A stretch of 42,686 nt of DNA. Origin: Clostridia bacterium. GTDB taxonomy: Bacteria; Bacillota; Clostridia; Christensenellales; UBA1242. A program made the translations under genes and the position numbers. Under the pieces are notes generated by a model, which was given only the letters and a program-made list of their open reading frames with translations, was not told the DNA's origin and made no database searches. This document shows positions 8,582-15,718 of the stretch, one piece after another (the stretch's first letter is position 1; every line of letters starts with the position of its first letter). The stretch lies in assembly GCA_017468205.1 (NCBI GenBank), contig JAFUJK010000056.1, forward strand, positions 1-42,686, in the 5' to 3' direction.

Positions 8582-9139
8582 TTAAATTTTTCTCCTAATG
8601 TTTATAGTATAATTATAACATATTTTAATTAAAATGTATAGACCCTATTGCTAAAAATTTAAATTTTGTTTTATATAATATATATGAAAAGAAAAAATAA
8701 TTTCAAAAAAATAAGTCAAAAAATAGCAAAAAAATCATAAAAAAATACAAAAAATGAACTTTATTATCATTTTTCCACAGTGGATAACTATATACAAAGT
8801 AGTTTTTATGATTTTTTAAATTAGTAATTTTTACTAATAGGTATAAAAATAATATGTATAAAAAATCATTTTTTTTGTATTTTTTAGATATTTAATGTCG
8901 AATTTTATTATATTTTTTAGCGGTAATTATTGAGACATAGATTATATTTAATAATGAAAAAGTGAATTATATTTGCTTGCTTAAATAAAAGAAAATATAT
9001 TATATTTTTTATGTATAGTTTTTTATTATAAGATAATTAATGCTTGTTTAAGTTGAATTAAAGTCTAAAAAAATTCTAAAATAATGTAAAAAATTATAAA
9101 GTTTTACAAAAATGTAATTTTGAAATTGTGATTAAATCG

Positions 9140-9169
9140 TTAGTATTTTATAATATTTTGTGGTATAAT
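9140..9169 (+). promoter_or_regulatory. Promoter of poly-G surface gene 1
   Basis: TTAGTA (9140-9145), an 18-base spacer, then TATAAT (9164-9169) preceded by TGG, an extended -10 element. The same TTAGTATTTT...TGGTA(T/A)AATAAGA arrangement stands before gene 2 (15603-15632), and the extended -10 also before copy 3 (42296-42304), so the family shares its promoter. Confidence 0.65.
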
Positions 9170-9190
9170 AAGAGTGTTAAATATGAAGGA

Positions 9191-9329
9191 ATTGTCTTTA
9201 ATGCCGAGATTTCTCGATGCGTCCTGCGGACTTACTCGAAATGACAGTCCGAGCAAAAATGAACGAAGCCTGTCATTTCGACCAAGCCCATTAGGGCGCG
9301 TGGAGAAATCTCAGTAAATAAAAGACAAT
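9191..9329. repeat. Long imperfect palindrome in the 5' leader of poly-G gene 1
   Basis: ATTGTCTTTA (9191-9200) pairs with AAAGACAAT (9321-9329), GAGATTTCTC (9206-9215) with GAGAAATCTC (9303-9312), and CTCGAAATGACA with TGTCATTTCGA (9271-9281). The inner half-units belong to the dispersed repeat also seen at 11872-11912, 23845-23880 and 42639-42686. It sits between the promoter and the ribosome binding site, so it would form a long hairpin in the mRNA leader. Gene 2 lacks it. Confidence 0.8.
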
Positions 9330-9360
9330 ATAAATCCTTAAAAATGGAGGAAGCAACTTT

Positions 9361-11773
9361 ATGAAAAGTAAAAAGTTATCCACGTTGAAAACCCCGCAGG
9401 GGGGGGGGGGCGTTAAATAGCCAAAAAGATGTTGAAAAAGCCGATAAAAACGGCACTTTCAGCGATTTAAAAACCGCAGAAAAAACCCTAAAAAAAGAAC
9501 AAAAAAAGGCGAAAATAATTGCCTCAATTCTCTCCATAATATTCCTTTTCACTGCCCTAGTTGGTGGTAGTGTGTTTTTGATTGTAAAGCATATAACGCA
9601 AACAACCGCAACAACAGAAAGTCCAACATTAACAACAAATCTTTTTAATACCAATGGCACGATAAATAAATCAGGAGTTCAGGCTCTTTTGAATATTGTT
9701 GGCACAGATACTGGGACATATGCTGCTCACGAAATTGCAAGTAATGGAAAATCTATAATTTTTCCTATGGGATACTATGTTAATGCAAGTGGTACAATGG
9801 ATACGAGCAAGACTTTGTATTGGCAGGCAACATATAAGCGAGGCGGTTATCTCACAATTTGGTTAACCCAGCCATATACCTGCGCACATTATAACGACAA
9901 TGGCACAACCTCAAACTCATTTGACCCGGGGACAGACCATTCAGGAAGTAGTAGTTCAAGCAGATATTCAAATTATTCAATGTCCCAGTTGCGTGACACA
10001 ACAAAAAACATATACAATTTGCTTAAAGCAAAACACACAGGGCTAGATAGCATCATAGTTGCGCCAAGCACGAGTGCAATAAGTGCTTGGCAAAGTGCAC
10101 AAGATGATGTATACACAGCATTTTCTAGTTCATATTACGCACACCACAACGGACTTGGAACATATAGCGGAGATTATAGTGGTTGGGGTAGTGGTACTGG
10201 TACTACTTGGTCATCTTGTTTAGCGGACAAGATGTGGATACCAAGTGTTTATGAGATTTTTAACACAACAACAGGAAGCGGTAATGGTTCAGACACCAAT
10301 GGCTTATGGGGCTTAACAGCCACTGATATCGCGTATACCAATACGCGTATAGATACTGGCGCATCTAGTTCAAGTAGTAGTAGTACGGGAAATTCGCAAT
10401 TTTGCTGGCTGCGCTCCGGCTACTCTTACAGTTTCAACTATGCGGTGCAAGTGTACTCCTCGGGCTCCGATGACTACGACTATGTGGACGATAGCGACGG
10501 CGTCCGTCCTGCTTGTCATATCTCATTAAGTGCTTTAAAAGCAACTTTAACAACCACTGTAACCCTCAACAAACAAAGCGGTTCGGGCGGAACTTCGTCA
10601 GTATCTTGTACGGGCGGTTCAGCAATGCCTAGCATCACCATTCCAACGCGCACGGGATACACATTTGGAGGGTACTACACAAGCACAAATGGCGGTGGTA
10701 CGCAATATTACACATCAACAGGAGCGAGTGCGCGCTCATATCCGTCAAGCGGAGGACCAACAACCCTTTACGCAAAGTGGACGGGGAACACATATTATGT
10801 AAAATACAATGCTAATGGTGGAAGTGGCACAATGTCCAATTCAACACATAAATACGGTACAGCATCAAATCTAACGGCAAATGCTTTTACGCGGACGGGA
10901 TATTCGTTTAGCGGTTGGGCAACAAGTTCAACTGGGGCAGTAGCATACTCCAACGGCGCGAGCGTTTCAACACTCACAACCACGAGTGGTGGAACATACA
11001 ACCTATACGCCGTTTGGACTATAAACACATATACAATTACGGTAAGCGCAAATAATTCCGCTTATGGTTCGGTGAATGGCGGGGGAACGTATGACTACAA
11101 CACATCGGTAACCCTCACCGCTACACCAAACTCGGGCTATACTCTGGGTTATTGGCTAATAAATGGTGTTGAAACAACTCCAACAGGCAATACATACACA
11201 TTTACCGCAACACAAGACCTAACGGCAGTTGCTTATTTCCACCTTGCAAGCACTTGTGTAACTGCCAACGCGGGCGGGGAAGTGCGCATATCCCAAAATG
11301 CGGACGGCTCGGCGAATTTTAATGCCGTTCCATATGCTGGTTATTATCTTAATGGTTGGCTTGTGGACGGAACAATTTACACCCAAAACAACGCAACATA
11401 CACAGGCTTAACGATAATCATATCCGACACCCACAAATGTGTGAACGCGATATTCTCAACCACAAAAGGAGCAACACCAAGTGGAGCAACAGATTTAACA
11501 AATGGTCTTGCAGTTTATGCTGAATTTGGCGGAGAAGCGCGTATCAACGGCTATGCAAGCACGGATACAACAATCCATTTAAGCGCAACAATTACACAAA
11601 ATGGCTACAAATTTGACGGCTGGTATATATATGGCGAAAGCACGGCATTAAGTACGGAATGGAGTGTAGACCTTGAAAAATCGGCAATAAATAACAAATT
11701 AATAGTTGCAAAATTCAGTGAAACAAACGCACAAGTGAATACGGAAACAAATAATACGGTGAATTTGACCTAG
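9361..11773 (+). CDS. Phase-variable InlB-repeat surface protein 1, currently out of frame (OFF)
   Basis: An ATG after GGAGGAAG starts MKSKKLSTLKTPQ. A run of 12 G (9399-9410) then shifts the frame, and translation would stop at 9418-9420. With 11 or 14 G the frame would continue through a membrane segment (about residues 51-75) to the stop at 11771-11773, giving about 800 residues. The body is intact. It has an extracellular domain with WLRSG...DGVRPACHISL (from 10406), which resembles DUF6273, followed by glycine-rich InlB/Listeria-Bacteroides repeats (YTFGGYYT...TTLYAKW and YSFSGWATS...YNLYAVW) and a conserved C-terminal end. It is probably displayed on the cell surface. No LPxTG motif is seen. 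A patch of 58% GC covers 10403-10513. Slippage of the G tract probably switches it on and off; a homopolymer assembly error is the alternative. Confidence 0.85.
9399..9410 (+). repeat. Poly-G tract of 12, phase-variation switch 1
   Basis: Twelve consecutive G follow codon 12 and the CA of codon 13 of gene 1. The length places the downstream frame one base out, creating an early stop. The family member at 15719 has 13 G and is in frame; that at 42407 has 10 and is out of frame. Confidence 0.9.
10403..10513 (+). other. Candidate hypermutated (DGR-type) variable region
   Basis: These 111 bases have 64 G or C (58%), against a much more AT-rich surrounding gene. They encode the WLRSG...GVRPA segment, full of Tyr, Ser, Asp and Asn codons ending in C or T (TAC, TCC, GAC, AAC, AGC, TAT). 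Those residues are what adenine mutagenesis of AAC/AAT codons produces. The paralogue at 15719 has a different and AT-rich sequence at the same place. No template repeat or reverse transcriptase is in the window, so the assignment is inference; recombination with another family member would also explain it. Confidence 0.45.
11655..11773 (+). repeat. Conserved 3' end of the poly-G family, copy 1
   Basis: This stretch, encoding STEWSVDLEKSAINNKLIV and the terminal NAQVNTETNNTVNLT, is nearly identical in DNA to 17715-17833 in gene 2, although the middles of the two genes differ. It suggests recombination or gene conversion between family members. Confidence 0.8.
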
Positions 11774-11782
11774 CCCCCCCCC
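11774..11782 (+). repeat. Poly-C tract of 9 just after the stop of gene 1
   Basis: Nine C follow the TAG of gene 1 directly. It is a second slippery homopolymer at the same locus, but outside the reading frame; it may be the edge of the dispersed repeat that starts here. Confidence 0.75.
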
Positions 11783-11912
11783 GTGTCATTATGAGGAGCG
11801 AAGCGACGCGATAATCTCGGTGTCAAAGTCGCCGCCACGGGGGACAAAAGGCGAGAAGTATCTTAATTACTGAGATTTCTCGATGCGTCCTGCGGACTTA
11901 CTCGAAATGACA
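11783..11912. repeat. Dispersed palindromic repeats downstream of gene 1
   Basis: Two units are recognisable. 11783-11820 is of the GTCATT..GAGGAGCGAAGCGAC...AATCTCGG type. 11872-11912 is of the GAGATTTCTCGATGCG...CTCGAAATGACA type and is identical over at least 30 bases to 9215-9246. Similar repeats are scattered through many bacterial genomes; no coding function is visible. Confidence 0.75.
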
Positions 11913-11957
11913 AAAAGGCGAGATTGCCCACAATAAGTATAATAAAGAAAACATTAA

Positions 11958-11984
11958 AAAAATAGCGAAAAATTCGCTATTTTT
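11958..11984 (+). terminator. Terminator of poly-G gene 1
   Basis: AAAAATAGCGAA (11958-11969) pairs with TTCGCTATTTTT (11973-11984) around three bases, with the T-run in the descending arm. Confidence 0.85.
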
Positions 11985-12013
11985 ATGTTTAAAAGATAAA
12001 TGCTTATTTTGAC

Positions 12014-12042
12014 TTGATATTATATTTGTTTTATAGTATAAT
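12014..12042 (+). promoter_or_regulatory. Promoter of the membrane GNAT gene
   Basis: TTGATA (12014-12019) and TATAAT (12037-12042) are spaced by 17 bases, about 30 bases before the start codon. Confidence 0.75.
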
Positions 12043-12073
12043 TAGATTAATAAAATTTTAGGTGGAGAGAGTT

Positions 12074-14410
12074 ATGTTTGAGTGGATTAGCAATTTTAGT
12101 GAAGCAATAGGCGAGTTTATTGCTGAATTTACGGGGTTTGTTTCGCTGGTAATCTTGATTGCACTTTTCTTTATTTTCGACTTTAAATTTTTGATTCGCG
12201 CTGTTTCAATGCTTCGCAAGTTGTTTAAAGAGCAAGATTTGTCTTTTGCCATTGCTTTTTGGTGCGCTTGGCGTATACGTAAGGTGGACAAAGAGGATAA
12301 AGAAGCAAGATATAAATATTTAAAAGCTTTCTGCGAGTTTGCAATTTTTCGTAGCAAGGGTGAAAAACTGGACGCAATGGAATGGAAAGATATCTCACAA
12401 AAATATTTTTACGAGCAGTTTATCACAGACCCGCTTTTAATTCCGCTTGACTCCTCATTTGATATTTTAAATGAAAAAGTTGACCACTGTATAAGAAAAT
12501 ATTTTGCGTTCTTAAATAATAATGATAAAAAGTACATACACAACAAAAAGAAATCTAAATTTGTGTGTAGATTGGGTTTTGAAAATGGTTTCGTTTATCC
12601 AGCTTCGTTTATTAATGGTTTGGAACGCAAATTTGCAGATTCGTGGACGGATTTGCTGGTAAAATATAACTATACACTAAAAAATGCGAAATATCACAAC
12701 TCGAAGGAAAGTGCAAGTATAATCAAATCAATGAATGCGTATGACAATCAGCACTTTATTGCATCACAAAATAACAACGCTTTTCACATTAGAAGCAACG
12801 AGCTGTTTATGATGTACAGTTGGTTGATGTGGAGCCCAAGTTATCAGATGACATTTAATGACGATAAATATAAAATTATTTTGTATGGTGTGGGTGATGA
12901 GAGTAATACGACAAACCTTATTTTGGACACGTCGGAAAATTCGCAAGCCCTTTGGGAACAACTCAAACAGTGTATCGCAAAAGATGTTTTTGGTATGAAT
13001 TTGAGCATTGAATGTGAGTTGTATGAACTTATTCCGTATGTTCGAAACAATATTCAAAACTTTGGTGTTGAAACAATGCCGTTAATTAACAACCTTTTAA
13101 ATAATTCAAATGATGTGCATTACATTTTGAGTTATTTGGCTCCAACAAATGATGCAAATTTGAGAAATACAACACTAATTGACAATAATGACGCCTTTTT
13201 CTCGGGATATTTGTGGGCTTTGTTTGGAAGATATGATGAACAGCACACTTCATTTGATATCAAAAATTCAGTCGTATTCTTTGAACACTCAAACTTGGCA
13301 GATAGCACAAGTGTAGACTATTTCACAAAATCAATGGCGCAGAAAACCGTGTTGCATTTTAAAGATGTTTTGAGCACAAAAGAACACAGCACATACGTGT
13401 TAAATGCGTGTGTGGCTCCTTCTTTTGAGAAAAAATATATTGCTTTAATCAATGAAGAATTGAAAAACGAAAGCCCTGAATTCGTAAAAGAGTTTAAAAA
13501 ATTCGTAAAATTAAAGAATAATAGTGTAACATTGAATGAATTGCTTGAAAATATTGACGAGGAGTTCCCTCTAAATGAGTTTGACTTCAAGCGCGTGAAG
13601 AGTGCAAACGAAATTGGTGAGTTCTATGCTACGATTTACGTTAAAAACTTTGCGCCCGATGAGCGAGATTCAATTGACGACCTTATTTATAGAACACTTG
13701 AACTTAAAAGTGAGAACCATCACGACATAATTTTGGCTTATCAAAATGAAAAAATTGTCGGCGGAATTGTGTTCGATTGGTTCAAGAGAAGCAACTGTGG
13801 TCTAATTGAATATATTGTGGTTGACAATAAATATAGAGGTATGCGCATTGCTCGTAAACTTGTAGCAAAAGCTACGGCACAAATGACAAGTTACGCTGGC
13901 AAAGACCCGCTTAAAGCGGTGTTCATCGAAATAGAGGACCCTGAAAAATTGACAGGACTTGATGCACAAGCTGCCGTTGATAACTATCGTAGATTGCAAC
14001 TTTGGAGTAGCCATAAATATGAACGTTTGGACTTCAATTACATTCAGCCAGCCCTAGCACCAGGTCTTAGCAAGTTGGATAATCTTATGCTCGCGGCGAA
14101 CACTTTTGAATCTAATGATGGCTATATCGAAGCCGATGTTTTGGAAAAGTTCTTGATAGACTTTAACGTGATTTGTAACCGAATTGAGGATATTAATGAC
14201 CCAGATGCGGGTGTTAAGGAAATGTTGGACGAGATTAGAAGCAAGCCAGATGGCAAAGTGCAAGTTCTCAAAAATTCTATTAATTATGAAAAATATTATC
14301 CAACAAAAGTATTGAAAGACGAACACAGGCATTTAACAAAGCACGATGTTCAAGTTTTGAAAAACTCTCTTGAGAAACCTAAAAAATCTAAAAAAATAAA
14401 AGAAAAATAA
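12074..14410 (+). CDS. Membrane-anchored protein with C-terminal GNAT acetyltransferase domain
   Basis: A 778-residue protein. One hydrophobic segment at about residues 20-44 probably anchors it in the membrane with the bulk in the cytosol. Residues about 45-490 match nothing I recognise. A GNAT domain occupies roughly 500-680, with YQNEKIVGGIVFDWF followed by the acetyl-CoA loop region IEYIVVDNKYRGMRIARKLV near 578-597 (YRGMRIA fits the R/Q-x-x-G-x-G/A pattern). The C-terminus is Lys-rich. ATG at 12074 is preferred over a GTG at 12062 because GGTGGAGAG lies six bases before it. It is a single gene between its own promoter and a strong terminator. The substrate is unknown; the long N-terminal part may be a second enzymatic or binding domain. 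Confidence 0.75.
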   Translation: MFEWISNFSEAIGEFIAEFTGFVSLVILIALFFIFDFKFLIRAVSMLRKLFKEQDLSFAIAFWCAWRIRKVDKEDKEARYKYLKAFCEFAIFRSKGEKLDAMEWKDISQKYFYEQFITDPLLIPLDSSFDILNEKVDHCIRKYFAFLNNNDKKYIHNKKKSKFVCRLGFENGFVYPASFINGLERKFADSWTDLLVKYNYTLKNAKYHNSKESASIIKSMNAYDNQHFIASQNNNAFHIRSNELFMMYSWLMWSPSYQMTFNDDKYKIILYGVGDESNTTNLILDTSENSQALWEQLKQCIAKDVFGMNLSIECELYELIPYVRNNIQNFGVETMPLINNLLNNSNDVHYILSYLAPTNDANLRNTTLIDNNDAFFSGYLWALFGRYDEQHTSFDIKNSVVFFEHSNLADSTSVDYFTKSMAQKTVLHFKDVLSTKEHSTYVLNACVAPSFEKKYIALINEELKNESPEFVKEFKKFVKLKNNSVTLNELLENIDEEFPLNEFDFKRVKSANEIGEFYATIYVKNFAPDERDSIDDLIYRTLELKSENHHDIILAYQNEKIVGGIVFDWFKRSNCGLIEYIVVDNKYRGMRIARKLVAKATAQMTSYAGKDPLKAVFIEIEDPEKLTGLDAQAAVDNYRRLQLWSSHKYERLDFNYIQPALAPGLSKLDNLMLAANTFESNDGYIEADVLEKFLIDFNVICNRIEDINDPDAGVKEMLDEIRSKPDGKVQVLKNSINYEKYYPTKVLKDEHRHLTKHDVQVLKNSLEKPKKSKKIKEK

Positions 14411-14437
14411 AAAAAAGGCAATTTTTGCCTTTTTTTG
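14411..14437. terminator. Bidirectional terminator between the two GNAT genes
   Basis: AAAAAAGGCA (14411-14420) pairs with TGCCTTTTTT (14426-14435), with A/T runs on both sides. It serves both convergent genes. Confidence 0.9.
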
Positions 14438-14451
14438 TTAATATAAATGAT

Positions 14452-14988
14452 TTATAGATTATTTTTCTCATCGTGTATATTAAGGTATAAATTTTTGTTA
14501 TTCCATAATTGGACGGGTGCAGAAGTTAGGCTTTTAGAGAAAATTATTGTCTTGCTAATTTCAAAATGCTTGTCGTCTGGATTGTCATAAATTTCGCTTG
14601 TCATTCCAAATTTTTTATATAAATTAATTGCGTTTGAGTTATCTTCCTCATCCGTGTAGAGGCGCAAGGTCTTGAAGCCCAGATTTTTTGCTTGCTCTAA
14701 AATAAAGTTGAGAATTTGAGTAGCATAGCCCTTTTTACGATATTTTTCACGTATACCGAACCAGCCAAGCCAAGCACTTTCAGGATATTCAGTGTAGGCG
14801 TAAATTCCGCAAATACCAATGTATTCGCCATCAATTTGGGGTAGCCAGTAGTTAAGAGTTGAGTAGTATTCAGGGCGTTTATCAAGGGACGATTTGATAT
14901 CCTCGCTTCCGTTTTCAAGCGGAAAAATTTCGTGCTGAATGGCTATTGCTGTTTTCAAATTTTGAAAATTAAGTTCTTCGTATATCAT
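14452..14988 (-). CDS. GNAT-family N-acetyltransferase
   Basis: A 178-residue soluble protein with a GNAT fold. WLGWFGIREKYRKKGYATQIL at about residues 73-93 is motif A, with the acetyl-CoA loop EKYRKKGYA, and NAINLYKKFGM near 119-129 is motif B. The N-terminal part (EELNFQNLKTAIAIQHEIFP) is typical of small GNATs. It transfers an acetyl group from acetyl-CoA to an unknown amine. It lies 30 bases downstream of the YfcE-type phosphoesterase gene on the same strand, so the two probably form an operon. It has no special resemblance to the GNAT domain of the convergent neighbour beyond the fold. Confidence 0.85.
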   Translation of the reverse strand: MIYEELNFQNLKTAIAIQHEIFPLENGSEDIKSSLDKRPEYYSTLNYWLPQIDGEYIGICGIYAYTEYPESAWLGWFGIREKYRKKGYATQILNFILEQAKNLGFKTLRLYTDEEDNSNAINLYKKFGMTSEIYDNPDDKHFEISKTIIFSKSLTSAPVQLWNNKNLYLNIHDEKNNL

Positions 14989-15018
14989 ATAATGCCTTTT
15001 TGTATTAATGAAAAAGTT

Positions 15019-15480
15019 TTAAGTTAGTTTGTGATGTTTAAAAGTTGGTTTTTCATTGTCCTTAAATGTAATTGTAGCATAAGTCCCTGTTTGGCGGTCC
15101 TTGATTGCTCCGGGGTTGAGAAACACAATGCCATCGCGTGTGAAATAGTCCTCTTTGTGCGTGTGCCCAAATAGAACAATATCAGCGCCTTGTATTTTGG
15201 CAAATGAAATCATTTTTTCATAGTTCTTTTGAACGTCAAACTCGTTGCCGTGCATATACAAAATGATTTGCTTGTTATACTCAACTTTGCCCATTGTTTT
15301 AACGCGCCCATTAAGGTCGCAGTTGCCACGAGCAGCAAAAAGTTTGCCGTCAAATTTAATATCCGCCAAATCATTAAGCCCATCGCCAAGATGGATAAGT
15401 ACGTCTGGCTTTTCGCGGTCAATCGCGGTTAAGATTGGTCCCACACTACCGTGAGAATCTGAAATAACTAAAATCTTCAT
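15019..15480 (-). CDS. YfcE/MJ0936-type metallophosphoesterase
   Basis: A 153-residue calcineurin-like phosphoesterase. Metal-binding motifs appear in the expected order: SDSHG at residues 7-11 (D8, H10), HLGDG near 30-34, ARGNCD near 50-55, MHGNE near 76-80 and GHTH near 105-108. Small members hydrolyse phosphodiesters; the physiological substrate is not known. No Shine-Dalgarno sequence precedes the ATG. Instead a promoter -10 element ends six bases before it, which suggests a leaderless transcript. It is the first gene of a two-gene operon with the GNAT. Confidence 0.9.
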   Translation of the reverse strand: MKILVISDSHGSVGPILTAIDREKPDVLIHLGDGLNDLADIKFDGKLFAARGNCDLNGRVKTMGKVEYNKQIILYMHGNEFDVQKNYEKMISFAKIQGADIVLFGHTHKEDYFTRDGIVFLNPGAIKDRQTGTYATITFKDNEKPTFKHHKLT

Positions 15481-15486
15481 ATTAAA

Positions 15487-15515
15487 ATTATAACAAAATT
15501 AAACAAAATACGCAA
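15487..15515 (-). promoter_or_regulatory. Promoter giving a probably leaderless phosphoesterase mRNA
   Basis: On the minus strand TTGCGT (15510-15515) and TATAAT (15487-15492) are spaced by 17 bases. The -10 ends six bases before the ATG at 15478-15480, so transcription should start at or next to the start codon. Confidence 0.6.
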
Positions 15516-15602
15516 CTAAAAATCAATATTGTATAAAAAAATATAAAAAGTTTTATATATTATTAAATTTTATTAAAAATAATAAAAAATTGCAAAAAAA
15601 TG

Positions 15603-15632
15603 TTAGTATTTTGTCGAAAAATGTGGTAAAAT
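15603..15632 (+). promoter_or_regulatory. Promoter of poly-G surface gene 2
   Basis: TTAGTA (15603-15608), an 18-base spacer, and TAAAAT (15627-15632) preceded by TGG. The arrangement matches the promoter of gene 1, but the leader here is short (about 86 bases) and lacks the inserted palindrome. Confidence 0.6.
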
Positions 15633-15718
15633 AAGAACAATAAAACCTTTAAGGAAGCAAGTTGTGATATAATTGATGATTATTACAACCAGCAAGGAAA
15701 ATAGGAGGAAACAACTTT

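Larger units (their letters stand above)
8582..9360. other. Long intergenic region between mnmG and the first poly-G gene
   Basis: A very AT-rich 779-base stretch with divergent promoters at its two ends. It carries two facing, overlapping DnaA-box-like sites, TTTTCCACA at 8771-8779 and AGTGGATAA at 8779-8787. A 139-base inverted-repeat element lies at 9191-9329. A possible mnmG -10 element (TATAAT on the minus strand) is at 8612-8617. No gene was found. Confidence 0.65.
11774..12073. other. Intergenic region between gene 1 and the membrane GNAT gene
   Basis: A 300-base stretch containing the poly-C tract, the dispersed repeats, a terminator at 11958-11984 and the promoter of the next gene. 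No gene was found. Confidence 0.75.

Noticed and set aside
9376..9660. A minus-strand frame across the poly-G tract (also at 15649-15885 and 42328-42618)
   Set aside because: It is the antisense of the conserved leader; Pro runs come from reading the G tract backwards.
9361..11773. Gene 1 as a decayed pseudogene
   Set aside because: Apart from the G tract the frame is intact for over 2.3 kb, and the paralogue is in frame with one more G, so reversible switching is more likely.
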